A stretch of DNA of 64,000 bases from SW132 sp038150125 (GCF_038150125.1 NZ_JBBVMF010000007.1:186001-250000); one strand, 5' to 3'; numbered from the stretch's first letter, positions 18,488 through 28,706 are shown. Translations and numbers: made by a program. Notes: generated by a model not told the origin, from the letters alone.

Positions 18488-18522
18488 GCCGGTTTATTTC
18501 ACCCGTAGTTACCGGCTTTTTT
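18488..18522 (+). terminator. Probable terminator after the MlaC-like gene
   Basis: GCCGGT (18488-18493) and ACCGGC (18511-18516) form a 6-bp stem with a 17-nt loop, followed by six T residues. The long loop makes it less certain. Confidence 0.55.
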
Positions 18523-18632
18523 CCAAAATAAGAAAACTGATTTCCCGGCAAGTGTCATCAACATATGCTCATCTATCATTCAATTTCTTATAATTCGTTT
18601 TACTTCTTGGACTCGATGACTACCTTTCGTCC

Positions 18633-19931
18633 ATGAAAACGGTATTGATGATCGCCCCTTATTTTGTTCCACGTCGCCGCGTGGGGTCGCTCAGGCCCTA
18701 CAAGTTTGCGAAACATCTCACATCTTTTGGCTGGAAACCGGTTGTATATACTATCGGCTCACCTGATGATCATCTTACACAACATGAGAAACAATCTCTG
18801 GCCGGAGTTACTGTAAAACACATCAATCCGCCATTTGATCGAACGACGGGAATGAAATCTGAACGTGATATTAAACCGAAGTACAGAGTATGGGCTGAAT
18901 GGTCTAACCGGATCGCTGAGTGGTTCGACCGGCAGGTGCCGATGGATACCTGGGTGTTTTTGTTTTGGAGCGCCTATTCGAAGATTTTGGAACAATCAAA
19001 GAGTTTAAACCCTGATGTGATTTGGAGTACCGGTGATCCATGGTCGGGCCACTGGCTGGGGCATAAGCTGGCGAATGATCTGAAAAAACCGTGGATCGCA
19101 GATTTTCGTGACCCATGGACGCTTTCTGGTTTATCTCTTCGGGAGCGCTCGTATCTCTCGAATCTGGCTGATAAACGTCTTGAAAAAAAATTCATATTAG
19201 CTGCTGATAAAGTCATTTTTACAGCGCAGTCAACTGAAGATATCTATTCGAACTACTATTCAATTGCACCGGAGAAAACGGCTACGATCTATAATTCATT
19301 TGAGCTGCCGGATCAAAAAGAATTAGCAAGTCCAGAAAAGGAATGGTCCGCTGATATTGATGTTTCAAAACTGAATCTGATTTTCTTTGGATCATTCAGG
19401 CGCTTGAGCCCCATCAACCCGATTGCGGAAGCAGTGGCAGAGCTTCCGGAAGATGTTCGGAAACGGATTAGAGTTCACTCTTTTGGTACTCTCGAGCCGG
19501 ATGACGAAGAGACTTTGAAAAGACTTGGTATATCGAGTCTTTTTAAGACTCACGATAAGGTTGTACCGGAGAAAGCGCCCGCGGTATTTGCGAGTGCGGA
19601 TATATTGCTCGTGAGCACCAGCCGTGAACGCAAATCAATTATCCCGGCGAAGCTCTGGGAATATATGATATCTGACAGGCCCATTTTATCGATCACACCG
19701 AATCCGGAGATTGGAGAAATTCTAAGCAAATCGGGCACAGGGCGTCATTTCCATAATAGCAATACAGATGGAATTGCAGATGTTCTAAAACAAGCTGTCG
19801 ATAGAAAATTGAACGGTGAACCACTGTTTGATATAGATCGGAAACCGGATCAAATCAGAAAATATTCCGCAAAAAATAATACCCGCAAACTTGCTCAAAT
19901 TATGGATACCTTAGCCGGCGATGAGCACTAA
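18633..19931 (+). CDS. Glycosyltransferase, GT4-like
   Basis: 432 residues. 'MKTVLMIAPYFVPRRRVGSLRP' starts a GT-B N-terminal domain; 'KLNLIFFGSFRRLSPINPI' and 'PAKLWEYMISDRPILS' belong to the donor-binding domain. Its N-terminus resembles that of the enzyme at 7554. It overlaps the flippase gene by 11 bp, so both act in the same surface-polysaccharide pathway. Confidence 0.85.
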   Translation: MKTVLMIAPYFVPRRRVGSLRPYKFAKHLTSFGWKPVVYTIGSPDDHLTQHEKQSLAGVTVKHINPPFDRTTGMKSERDIKPKYRVWAEWSNRIAEWFDRQVPMDTWVFLFWSAYSKILEQSKSLNPDVIWSTGDPWSGHWLGHKLANDLKKPWIADFRDPWTLSGLSLRERSYLSNLADKRLEKKFILAADKVIFTAQSTEDIYSNYYSIAPEKTATIYNSFELPDQKELASPEKEWSADIDVSKLNLIFFGSFRRLSPINPIAEAVAELPEDVRKRIRVHSFGTLEPDDEETLKRLGISSLFKTHDKVVPEKAPAVFASADILLVSTSRERKSIIPAKLWEYMISDRPILSITPNPEIGEILSKSGTGRHFHNSNTDGIADVLKQAVDRKLNGEPLFDIDRKPDQIRKYSAKNNTRKLAQIMDTLAGDEH

Positions 19932-21441
19932 AAAAGGAAGTTTAACTGAAAAAGCGGGTGTCGTGGTTTTTGCCAGGATTATCACCACGGTGATTGATCT
20001 GGCGATTGTAATAGCCACAATTCAAATCCTTTCCAAGACTGACTTCGCAATCATCGGCTACCTGCTGATGGTCCATGAAGTAGCAAGGAACCTTGCCACC
20101 CTTGGCTTTCCCGAAAGTATCTTTTATTTCTTTGAACGTGTTAGCGGAAGTGCCAAACGAGGATTTACGGCGCAAACGACCTCTATCTTACTGCTTACAG
20201 GTATTGTTGCCGGTGCGTTCGTTCTGCTAATAAGCTATTTTGCTCCTCAGTTACTTACTGAGTGGGACCCATTTAATGTTCAACAGGTACAGGATTTACT
20301 GCCCTGGATGGGGCTGCTTGCTGTTCTTGAAATCCCAACCTGGCCGGTTACTAATGTACTTCTTGCCCTTGACCGGCAGAAAGATTCCGCCTGGTATGAG
20401 ATGAGCACAAGTCTGCTATCTTTCGGATGCCTGGTGGTTCCACTTGCCTTGGGCTATGGTCTTGAAATTGCAGTTTACGGACTCGTTATTTATGGTGTTA
20501 TCCGTTTTATCGGATCGTTTATCTGGCTTCATATGGTACTGCCAGAAGGTAAACTGTCCGACACAGACATTTCTCTCAAAAAGCAATTCGATTTTGCGCT
20601 GCCGCTTGGGTTTTCATCACTTACTAACAAACTAAACCGGTATGTGGACAAGTTTGTTGTATCAATCCTTCTGCCAGCCGCCGCCTATGCAGAGTACACG
20701 ATTGGAGCCCAGGAAGTCCCGATTATTCGTGTGATTCCATTTGCTGTGGGTTCTGTTCTAATCAGCCGCTATGTGAGTTTGCAGCTTGAGTCGAAAAAAG
20801 AGGAGCTTCTTGAGCTTTGGTACAAAGGCGTTGAAAAAGTAAGTTTGCTGGTGGTGCCACTTACAATTCTATCCATTATTATTGCCCCGGATCTTATTTC
20901 ATTAATTGCAGAGTCGGAGGGTACAGACTACTCTAACGCCGTGCTGCCTTTTCAGATATATAATCTTATTGTTTTGGTTCGAGTAACGCATTACGGAAGT
21001 ATTCTTCAGGCGTTCGGCGATACGAAAGGCGTGTTTTATATGAGCCTGAATCTTGTGGTGGCAAACATTATTTTGAGTGTGCCGTTTACGATTTGGTTTG
21101 GGATTGTTGGAACAGCTTTATCAACATTTATCGCCAATATTTATAACTGGCTGATTTTACTGCGCCGGATTGGTGGTCACATGGAACTGCCGTTTTACAA
21201 GGTGCTACCTTTTCCTTTTTACTTTAGCGTGCTTGGAACTTCAGTACTCGTTGCGATTCCGGCATGGTATGTTCGGATGGAGTACATTTCAATAGAGAGC
21301 ACAATCATAGGGCTGGTTACATCAAGCGCCATATTCCTGATCTCATTTGCAGTTGTGGGTACACTATTAAAAGTGATAACTCCTGACGACTGGCAGAAAC
21401 TGAAAGACTGGCTGTCTTTCAAATTTCTTACTTCAAACTAA
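19921..21441 (+). CDS. Polysaccharide flippase, Wzx/PST type
   Basis: 506 residues with about 14 membrane segments spread along the whole length, typical of the MVF superfamily. 'KQFDFALPLGFSSLTNKLNRYVDKFVVS' is the second-half repeat that resembles other Wzx proteins. It should move lipid-linked glycan units across the inner membrane. It overlaps the upstream glycosyltransferase by 11 bp. Confidence 0.85.
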   Translation: MSTKKGSLTEKAGVVVFARIITTVIDLAIVIATIQILSKTDFAIIGYLLMVHEVARNLATLGFPESIFYFFERVSGSAKRGFTAQTTSILLLTGIVAGAFVLLISYFAPQLLTEWDPFNVQQVQDLLPWMGLLAVLEIPTWPVTNVLLALDRQKDSAWYEMSTSLLSFGCLVVPLALGYGLEIAVYGLVIYGVIRFIGSFIWLHMVLPEGKLSDTDISLKKQFDFALPLGFSSLTNKLNRYVDKFVVSILLPAAAYAEYTIGAQEVPIIRVIPFAVGSVLISRYVSLQLESKKEELLELWYKGVEKVSLLVVPLTILSIIIAPDLISLIAESEGTDYSNAVLPFQIYNLIVLVRVTHYGSILQAFGDTKGVFYMSLNLVVANIILSVPFTIWFGIVGTALSTFIANIYNWLILLRRIGGHMELPFYKVLPFPFYFSVLGTSVLVAIPAWYVRMEYISIESTIIGLVTSSAIFLISFAVVGTLLKVITPDDWQKLKDWLSFKFLTSN

Positions 21442-21505
21442 TTCCATTTGGCAGATTTGATACACGGTTTTTCTGGTTCCCAAGTTTGATTTACCGCCGA
21501 GCCTA

Positions 21506-22339
21506 TTAAGATCTTGTAAGGACAGTAATACCTTTATCAGTCTTTTGTATATCGGCGTTGAATTCCGGAAACTCTTTAAGCCAGCGCTGAACAATGCCTG
21601 CCTCTTCCTCACGGTTAGTATCGTGAATGATGATGGTACAGATTTGTGCCAATTTATCGGCCATTAACGGCAGAGCAGGATAACGGGCAAATTTTACCGT
21701 GCTTACCGGGGGACCATCGACTATAAGAAGGTCGATGTCTTCCTCAGGAGAAAAATCTGACAGGTCGTACCATTTAAAACTTTCTCCCTTCAATTTAATA
21801 TCAATCAGAGGAGCAACCCGCAAATCGATGCGGTTACTTAATCCATGCTGATTAATCTCAGTGCGGGTAATCTCAGCGTACTCTTTGTCATGGTCTAGAC
21901 TAATCAGTTTTCCATCAGGGCTATACTTTTCAAGCCCATAACCATTAATCAAGGATGTGATACCGCTTCCCAACTCTACAATGGTTTTTGGTTTGCTAAA
22001 GATGATTTGCCGGAGAACTGTAACGGCCAGTTCGGGTGTGGCCGCCCAGCTTGTCATGGGGCGCAAAGGAGCCCTGAGAGGCAATAAGTTTTGAATCTCT
22101 CCAATTGCCTGAATTTTATACTGCAAGTGTTCCGATTCTTTCTTGTTGACCCGATAAAAATGGGTCAGTATTAAAAGCAGGATAAAAACGGTCAGAATTA
22201 AGAAGACAACTGTTTCAGCCGTTCGATCGAGTAATAATGCGGCAAGTATCAGGAATACTGCATACACAGTTAGATGAACCAGCAGAAATGGCCAGTCAGC
22301 ATGTTTGATTTTGTTGATAGGCGGATCAAATATGTTCAT
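21506..22339 (-). CDS. Membrane-anchored class I methyltransferase
   Basis: 277 residues. Two N-terminal membrane segments (about residues 18-62) precede a SAM-binding domain: motif I 'TIVELGSGITSL', acidic motif 'LISLDHDKEYA', and 'IDLLIVDGPP' as motif IV. The substrate is unknown; the neighbourhood suggests a glycan or lipid-linked sugar. It is convergent with the flippase. Confidence 0.75.
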   Translation of the reverse strand: MNIFDPPINKIKHADWPFLLVHLTVYAVFLILAALLLDRTAETVVFLILTVFILLLILTHFYRVNKKESEHLQYKIQAIGEIQNLLPLRAPLRPMTSWAATPELAVTVLRQIIFSKPKTIVELGSGITSLINGYGLEKYSPDGKLISLDHDKEYAEITRTEINQHGLSNRIDLRVAPLIDIKLKGESFKWYDLSDFSPEEDIDLLIVDGPPVSTVKFARYPALPLMADKLAQICTIIIHDTNREEEAGIVQRWLKEFPEFNADIQKTDKGITVLTRS

Positions 22340-22457
22340 ACGAGCCGGTAGTGATACATTACATTTAGATTATTTGAACAAAGCATACAAAAGAATATAA
22401 ACATTGGCTACTTGCTTTTAGCAAATCGTAAACCAGGTAAAATTTTGATTGATGGTT

Positions 22458-23552
22458 TTACACTAATTGCCTGTAAAGATCTTCCGTTTTTTTTATCTGG
22501 CTGTTAAGGTTGTGTTCTTTTTCGACCATCAGACGTCCTCCAAGGCTTACTTTCTTTACAAGGTCTGCATCTTTATAAAGTCTGATAACAGCACGCTTCA
22601 ATGCATCAGAATTTCGTGTTGGCACCTGTAATCCTGTTTCCTCGTTAATAACGAGTTCAGGTAGCCCGGCATGATTACTCGCAATTACGGGTATACCGGT
22701 CGCCATTCCTTCCACAGTTGTTTGCGGAAGCCCTTCCCGATCCCCATCTTTGGCCTGAACACTTGGTACCAATAAAATATCGTGGTTTTGAAGTGCTTTA
22801 AAAATGTCAATATTATCTGTGAACCCGTGAAAAGTTACACAATCTGACAGGCCGGCATCTTTTACATATGATTTAAGCTGCGGCAGTAATTCACCATCGC
22901 CGTAAAGATCGAGTGTAATGTCGGGAATTACTTTTCTGATCTCGGTCAGAGCGCGAAGTGCGTATATAAACCCTTTCTTTTCTACGCAGCGGCCAACCAT
23001 CATCAGCCTGGGGCCGGAACTATGTCGCTGATTGAATTCAATATTTTCAACGTCAACTGCAAGTTTAACGACGCTGATTTTATTTTTATCAAAGCCAAGT
23101 TTCACCAGATTTCGCTTCATATCATTAGAAACTGCAACGGCCCAGTCCATGTTTTTTCTGAGTCGCTTGTACCGCTGCTTCCAGCCAAACTCTCTTGGCA
23201 GCCTTGTGACATCGTGTCCGTAAAAATTTACAATAAGAGGGAGCCCTGCTTTGTTTCGAAGTCGAATTAAACGATAGGAATCAAGCCCAAAATGACCGTG
23301 TATGATATCTGGTTGCTCATCTTTGACTACATCAAACAGAAATGATGGAGTCATATTTAATTTTATCTGAACAGTGTTCCAGAAACCCTGAAGCCCATAT
23401 TTTGGCATCTCATAGATATTGAGGTCTTTAACAAAAGATTTGGCATAACATGTGGTGATGACCGGCTCAAATGTCTTATGATTTCTTACCAATCCATCGA
23501 TAAAGGTTTCTGAGGGATTGAGGTAAGTCGTTTTAAAATGTAGTACTTTCAT
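22458..23552 (-). CDS. Glycosyltransferase family 4
   Basis: 364 residues. The retaining GT-B signature E-x7-E is seen in 'REGLPQTTVEGMATGIPVIA', and 'PRLMMVGRCVEKKGFIYALR' is the phosphate-binding region of the donor domain. 'IIHGHFGLDSYRLIRL' is typical of GT4 enzymes in capsule and exopolysaccharide loci. It is transcribed in the same direction as the methyltransferase. Confidence 0.92.
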   Translation of the reverse strand: MKVLHFKTTYLNPSETFIDGLVRNHKTFEPVITTCYAKSFVKDLNIYEMPKYGLQGFWNTVQIKLNMTPSFLFDVVKDEQPDIIHGHFGLDSYRLIRLRNKAGLPLIVNFYGHDVTRLPREFGWKQRYKRLRKNMDWAVAVSNDMKRNLVKLGFDKNKISVVKLAVDVENIEFNQRHSSGPRLMMVGRCVEKKGFIYALRALTEIRKVIPDITLDLYGDGELLPQLKSYVKDAGLSDCVTFHGFTDNIDIFKALQNHDILLVPSVQAKDGDREGLPQTTVEGMATGIPVIASNHAGLPELVINEETGLQVPTRNSDALKRAVIRLYKDADLVKKVSLGGRLMVEKEHNLNSQIKKTEDLYRQLV

Positions 23553-23683
23553 TTATTGAGCTGACTTGAAGGAAGCAATTTCTTAGTTTAAAACTCATGA
23601 AATATAAAGCTTTAAATGCTGCTTAAAAGAGATTTGAAGTACAAAAATCTCGAAGCTAAATACAGAAAAGATAACATACCATC

Positions 23684-24178
23684 ATGTTCAATCTTTCTAA
23701 TAAAACTGTGAAGAGACTTTTTATTTTTGTCTTGATTTATCTGCCGCTGCAGTACGCTGTAGTAGGTATTGTAGGACTTAAATCATCTGAGCCATGGCCA
23801 GCATTTGTATTTCCAGGCTTTAAAAGTGTTTATGTTTACGGGGATTCCTACCAGTTGAATGATTTTGTTCTGGCTGTTGAAATCAACGATAACCGCCTCA
23901 TGAGAGAATTTACGCCCCGTCAGTTTTTCTATGAGATTCCAAATTCCCAGCTTGCTGGTTTTGTACGCACAAACCTGGAATCTGCCGTCGATATCAGGGC
24001 TTTTGATTCATCTACAAGGAAATGGTTTCATGAACGGGGTAATGAATTACTTGGGACACCGGCGAGAAATATTTACTATGTTCACCGCCGACGCCACATG
24101 ACCCGGATAGATGGAAGGCTGAAGACTGATTCGGTTAAAGTCGTGAAAAGAGTTAGGATTGCAGAGGTGGCGGATTAA
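23684..24178 (+). CDS. Single-TM periplasmic protein paired with an HTTM-like protein
   Basis: 164 residues: one N-terminal membrane segment, then 'SSEPWPAFVFPGFKSVYVYG' and a soluble domain probably outside the membrane. The stop codon overlaps the next start as TAATG. A similar arrangement (membrane segment, 'EFWPFSIYPMF', soluble domain, TAATG junction, multi-spanning protein) is found on the other strand at 26659-25269, which indicates a duplicated two-gene module. No known function. Confidence 0.65.
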   Translation: MFNLSNKTVKRLFIFVLIYLPLQYAVVGIVGLKSSEPWPAFVFPGFKSVYVYGDSYQLNDFVLAVEINDNRLMREFTPRQFFYEIPNSQLAGFVRTNLESAVDIRAFDSSTRKWFHERGNELLGTPARNIYYVHRRRHMTRIDGRLKTDSVKVVKRVRIAEVAD

Positions 24179-25266
24179 TGGGAAATAATTGGTTCGATAG
24201 ATGGATTTTCGAGAGTTATCAACCCACTATTCAGGGACTTGCTCTTTTCAGAATCTTTGCATCCCTTCTGATTCTCTTTTTCCTGATGCCGGATGCAGCA
24301 TATTACACTGATTTAGCCTCATTCCCGGATGATTTTTTTACTCCACCGCCCGGCCCGATGATGTTCTTCGATTCTTTTCCGCCTGCTTGGTTTTTTTACT
24401 CAATTCACGTTTTGCTTGCCTTGTCATGGATATGTGTTCTTATTGGCTTTAAAACTCAAAAAGCATCAATTGCAGCCGCAATTTTTATGCTTATCCTGCT
24501 GGGGTTTATTTTTAGTATCGGGAAAGTAAATCATCAAATGTTAATTATTCTTCTACCCTTACTTATGGCGTTCTCCAGTTGGGGAGGGGCCTACTCATTC
24601 GATGCAGGTTTGTCGGGAAAAAAAACCAAGGCCAATGGCTGGACACTCACATTGCTGGCTCTTTTTATTGGATTTATGATGTTTACGGCAGGTTTTCCTA
24701 AAATTTTAGGAGGGTGGCTTAATGGGGATACGTTCGCTACACAGGGACACCTGCTGAATCAATATTTTATAAGAGGGCGAACAGAATTGCTTTCTGGTTA
24801 CATGGTAAGTATGAATATCCCCTTGATTTGGGGCATACTCGACTGGGGAACTGTTTTCTTTGAAACAGGATTTTTAATTGCTGTTCTGCGCGCCGGTTGG
24901 ACGCGTCTTTTTGTATGCTTTGCTGTTTTCTTTCATTTTTCGACGATGCTCACCTTAAACATTGCATTTCTGGTGAATTTTCCTGCTTATGCGGCATTTC
25001 TTCCCTGGGGAAAGATTCACGAGTCAATCGCATCCCTGGTCGACTTGAATGAAAAACCATACACCATACCTTTAGTTTTTGGAGGTGCACTTTTCTGCCT
25101 CTTTGGGATTATCAAAATCATAGATAAAATGTATCTTTTAACGCCAACAAGAGAGCCTAGTTTTGACGAGCTAGCCTTGATTAGTGGAGCAGTTCTAATC
25201 GTATTAACATTAGGTTTAAAGAAAGCAATTGGTTTGTTTTCATCTGTTAGAACGCAGTCCGTTTGA
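24178..25266 (+). CDS. HTTM-like multi-spanning membrane protein
   Basis: 362 residues with about 9 membrane segments. The start 'GLALFRIFASLLILFFLMPD' and the 'VNHQMLIILLPLLMAFSSWG' segment resemble the HTTM domain, related to vitamin K-dependent gamma-glutamyl carboxylase. 'GFPKILGGWLNGDTFATQGH' is a conserved-looking loop. The reaction is unknown. It is translationally coupled to the preceding single-TM gene and convergent with its paralogue. Confidence 0.7.
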   Translation: MGNNWFDRWIFESYQPTIQGLALFRIFASLLILFFLMPDAAYYTDLASFPDDFFTPPPGPMMFFDSFPPAWFFYSIHVLLALSWICVLIGFKTQKASIAAAIFMLILLGFIFSIGKVNHQMLIILLPLLMAFSSWGGAYSFDAGLSGKKTKANGWTLTLLALFIGFMMFTAGFPKILGGWLNGDTFATQGHLLNQYFIRGRTELLSGYMVSMNIPLIWGILDWGTVFFETGFLIAVLRAGWTRLFVCFAVFFHFSTMLTLNIAFLVNFPAYAAFLPWGKIHESIASLVDLNEKPYTIPLVFGGALFCLFGIIKIIDKMYLLTPTREPSFDELALISGAVLIVLTLGLKKAIGLFSSVRTQSV

Positions 25267-25268
25267 TA

Positions 25269-26159
25269 TTATAATATTCTTTTGAGCAGTTTAGGAGTAG
25301 TTTTTATATATCTGTCAAGTAATATGTACCATGGAAAACCTATGAGAATGAGCTGCATTACAAACGCATCAAATCGAATATTCATCGTCATCGTTATTCC
25401 GATATGCATCCCGATAAGCAGCATGGTGGTAAACGGCCTGATTTTCTTAAACCACATTGTGAAGCCAATCAATTCTGTGAACCATCCAATAAGAAGAATT
25501 ATTGAGGCTACAGCCGTACTTTGAAGTGCCATCGACTGAAGAAAGTTGGGTTCCCAAAAGCCTTCCCTTGAAAGAATATCAATACTTTTTTCACCAATCC
25601 ACAGCCATAAATGGCGGCCATCGTTCCAGCTGAGACCCGTTCCGATAAGTTTTGCGAAAAACGCTGAGGTATAACCAAGTCCAATAAAGAAAATGATACC
25701 CCCCATCACAAACCGCGGCATTTTCTTTTTATCAGGGAAGAAGATGGCTCCAATGGCAAAACAGAGCACCGACATACCGATCAGGTTTTGGCTATGGGGG
25801 ATTTCTCCCTGGGAGAAACGTGCCACGTACTGGATGTGAAGAAGAATCATGACAACCATATACTGCCATTTATACCCCAGCCTGAAATAGCTAAAGATAG
25901 AAAGCAATGTGATAAACGCGGCATTGGCAAGGGCCAGGTAGTTATCAAAAAACATCGAAACGTCGATGTAGTTTGCCAGCCCGAGTGAAAGAACGACCTC
26001 AACGTTTCGGCTTGCGGTATAGATTCCCCACTCCCATGCAAACTTTATGGTGTAGAAAACGACAAAGAGTTCAAAAAGTTTAAAAAAGATAATTTCGCCG
26101 GGTGACTGATCCCGGCCGGGTTCAAATAACTGGTTTCCAAGCCTCTGAGTCCACTTCAT
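25269..26159 (-). CDS. Second HTTM-like multi-spanning membrane protein
   Basis: 296 residues with about 8 membrane segments. 'SFFAKLIGTG'-like text ('TSAFFAKLIGTGLSWNDGRH') and 'QNLIGMSVLCFAIGAIFFPD' occupy the same positions as the corresponding loops of the protein at 24178, suggesting distant paralogy. It lies 2 bp from the end of that gene (tail to tail) and is coupled by TAATG to the upstream 166-residue gene. Confidence 0.65.
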   Translation of the reverse strand: MKWTQRLGNQLFEPGRDQSPGEIIFFKLFELFVVFYTIKFAWEWGIYTASRNVEVVLSLGLANYIDVSMFFDNYLALANAAFITLLSIFSYFRLGYKWQYMVVMILLHIQYVARFSQGEIPHSQNLIGMSVLCFAIGAIFFPDKKKMPRFVMGGIIFFIGLGYTSAFFAKLIGTGLSWNDGRHLWLWIGEKSIDILSREGFWEPNFLQSMALQSTAVASIILLIGWFTELIGFTMWFKKIRPFTTMLLIGMHIGITMTMNIRFDAFVMQLILIGFPWYILLDRYIKTTPKLLKRIL

Positions 26160-26659
26160 TAGTTCATTCCTCCGTAGGCGGTTTCGGGAAGAATTGGATT
26201 GAGATACGTTGAATCTGCCGTCAGTAGAATAAAGGGAGTGATTTTGATAGCCACAGAATCTCTTCCAATCAATTCACCACGAACCTTAGACACCATCCAT
26301 CGTTCCCCTGAGATTGAATTTGACCCAAACATTTCGATCAAAGCCTGCCTGCGGGAATCGGTCCAGTTCTGTGTTTTAACAACAAAATTGGAAAAGTCAA
26401 TCTGATCAACACCGTATTTACCAACAGGTACAACATCAGACTCCCTGTTTTGGAGCAATTGAGTCTCCCAAAGGTCGGCATCTGCTTTCGAGGATACATC
26501 AAGAACCATCGCCCGCGTCCAGGGATTTCCTGCCTGCGAAAACATAGGATAAATACTAAATGGCCAGAATTCGCCTTCGTGCGGTGCTACAAGCAGGGCG
26601 TAAATAAGAAGCGTTACCCCAATAATTTTCATACCACGTCTCGATATAGATGCATTCAT
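26159..26659 (-). CDS. Second single-TM partner protein
   Basis: 166 residues: N-terminal membrane segment (about 9-25), the motif 'GEFWPFSIYPMFSQAGNPW' and a soluble domain likely exposed to the periplasm. The motif W-P-x-x-x-Y/F-P-x-F is shared with the protein at 23684. It overlaps the HTTM-like gene by 1 bp (TAATG). Function unknown. Confidence 0.65.
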   Translation of the reverse strand: MNASISRRGMKIIGVTLLIYALLVAPHEGEFWPFSIYPMFSQAGNPWTRAMVLDVSSKADADLWETQLLQNRESDVVPVGKYGVDQIDFSNFVVKTQNWTDSRRQALIEMFGSNSISGERWMVSKVRGELIGRDSVAIKITPFILLTADSTYLNPILPETAYGGMN

Positions 26660-26839
26660 TTTGCTTTAACTTAATGTTTCAAATCGGCTCGTGCGGGTTT
26701 CAATTTTATAGTAACTTCACCACGGGAACTTTGGCGGTTCATTTCGATTGAAAAAGAATAAATATACGTTGTATCTATTCTGAATCGTTTTGGATGCAAA
26801 AATAAGAAATATTCTCAATAATTAAGGCTTCGCTTCAGC

Positions 26840-27598
26840 ATGTTTAAAATTATTTTAAATGCGTTATTATTTACAGGAATTATTGCAGTAACTACGCTTC
26901 ACGCGCAGGAAGCTATTAATTCTGTTCAGTTTGGCGAGGATGGAGTTGTGTACCTCGAAGATTTTGAGCACTATGAGGTGGGTACAATTCCGGATGAGTG
27001 GTATAACCGGGATGGCGACGGTATTCCTGCGAATTATGAAGAGGTTAATCGCAGGGATTATAAATACAAAGTCAGGCAGGAAAACGGGAACAAGTTTTTG
27101 AGATACGAGGGCACAGAAGCCAAACACCTCAATTTTCCGCTCATCGATAAACAAAAGATTAATATTCATGAAACGCCGATTTTAAAGTGGGACTGGCGAA
27201 TTTTCGATATTCCTGAAGGCGGTGATGAAGACAGCAGTTCTTACAACGATGTAGCTGCAAGTGTATACGTGGTGTTTGATACCAGTCGAATCCTTTTTCA
27301 GAAAGTTCCTGTATCTATTCGTTATACCTGGAGTTCAAAACATCCTGTGGGGTCTGTATTTTCAAAATTGCGGGGACGGCAGCGAATAATGGTCGTTGGA
27401 ACGGGTGAGAATAATCTTGGCGAGTGGCAGACATTCGAACGTAACATTGTGGAAGATTATGAAAATATTTTTGGCAAAACTCCTCCCCGAACTCCCATAG
27501 CAATTCTTATATTAAGCGATGGTGATGAAACCCGCTCGCATATAAAAGCTGACTACGATAACTTTGAACTTCATCCTGCCATTGATTTTCATCGGTAA
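26840..27598 (+). CDS. DUF3047 family secreted protein
   Basis: 252 residues with a signal peptide (ends 'TTLHAQE'). 'PILKWDWRIFDIPEGGDED', 'VYVVFDTSRILF' and 'IAILILSDGDETRSHIKADY' are the DUF3047 pattern, a beta-sandwich domain resembling carbohydrate-binding folds. Probably an envelope or secreted protein linked to the adjacent glycan genes. Confidence 0.8.
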   Translation: MFKIILNALLFTGIIAVTTLHAQEAINSVQFGEDGVVYLEDFEHYEVGTIPDEWYNRDGDGIPANYEEVNRRDYKYKVRQENGNKFLRYEGTEAKHLNFPLIDKQKINIHETPILKWDWRIFDIPEGGDEDSSSYNDVAASVYVVFDTSRILFQKVPVSIRYTWSSKHPVGSVFSKLRGRQRIMVVGTGENNLGEWQTFERNIVEDYENIFGKTPPRTPIAILILSDGDETRSHIKADYDNFELHPAIDFHR

Positions 27599-27704
27599 AT
27601 AAAAGTATATGTGGCACCAGTACTATGACATTTTTTTGATAATGGGTAGTCATCAATGATCTAAAATGAAACATCAGTAATCCACTAATAAATACGTAAG
27701 TTTT

Positions 27705-28706
27705 TTGGACTCAGAAGCAAAACCATCACAAGGTCGTGAAGGATACATTTACACCAGCTACGGTAAAGAAAAATACCTGAGGAGTGCCTTTGTCTCAGCC
27801 CTAACTATTCGCCGGTATGATAAAGCTCGGCCCATTGCCCTGATATGCAGCCAGGAGCATGCCGACATTATCGACAGCATAGGTTTGAAAGACGTCTTTG
27901 ACAGGATTGAAATACTCGACGAAAAGCACCAGTCAATAGTAGGTTTCAAGCACAACCTGCACCACTACATGCCTTTCGAGCGTAATATGTATCTCGATTC
28001 GGATATGATCTGGTGCAGGCACCCGGATAATCTGTGGCATGCCTTTAAACCCTATGGGTATACAATAACCGGACAGGATTCGGCCGATGTGTTTTATGGA
28101 GCTCCTAAAAATGCAAAGGTATTCCTCGATGTTTTGCTTCGCAGGCGCCAGCGCACGGTCAGAAAATTTGGATTGTCTCATCTCTATCGCGTTCAGACCG
28201 GGATTATGTACGCTGCCGATAAAGATCTCACCCGGAAAGTAAACGATCTTGCTGCGCACTATCTTAAGCAAAAAGAGAAAACCCATTTCGTCAGTAGAAC
28301 TACTGAAGCCGGTCGGAGCCTGGAGAGCTGCGAATGGAGCCTTGGTATGGCCATGAGTAAGCTTGAACTTTTCGTATATCCCTGGTTTAACGGCTATGAA
28401 AGCCCACAGCTCGATTATATCCACGGCATGGTTGAACATGATCAGGATTATATTGATGTAGTGGTTCAGTATTTTTGTAATCCATTTATACAGGCCTTAA
28501 GGGGACTTAAATCAAAGGCTTTGCGTAACTTTGTGCTCTCGTTTTTTTCACTATTACCCAGGAGTATGGATCATATGTGGGTAACACCCTACGTGCTGCA
28601 TTTTGGATGGAAACATCAGAAAGAGCATTTTTTTGAATTTGCAGAACAGCAGTGGTCTAAGCACTTTCAGAAGGATCTCGATCACACCGAACAGGTCGGC
28701 AAATAA
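27705..28706 (+). CDS. Putative glycosyltransferase, GT8-like (GT-A fold)
   Basis: 333 residues from a TTG start. 'YIYTSYGKEKYLRSAFVSAL' and 'FERNMYLDSDMIWCRHPD' give the GT-A layout with a DxD metal motif (DSD). No signal or membrane segment. It lies between the DUF3047 gene and a GT4 gene, all on the same strand, consistent with a surface-glycan cluster. Confidence 0.7.
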   Translation: MDSEAKPSQGREGYIYTSYGKEKYLRSAFVSALTIRRYDKARPIALICSQEHADIIDSIGLKDVFDRIEILDEKHQSIVGFKHNLHHYMPFERNMYLDSDMIWCRHPDNLWHAFKPYGYTITGQDSADVFYGAPKNAKVFLDVLLRRRQRTVRKFGLSHLYRVQTGIMYAADKDLTRKVNDLAAHYLKQKEKTHFVSRTTEAGRSLESCEWSLGMAMSKLELFVYPWFNGYESPQLDYIHGMVEHDQDYIDVVVQYFCNPFIQALRGLKSKALRNFVLSFFSLLPRSMDHMWVTPYVLHFGWKHQKEHFFEFAEQQWSKHFQKDLDHTEQVGK

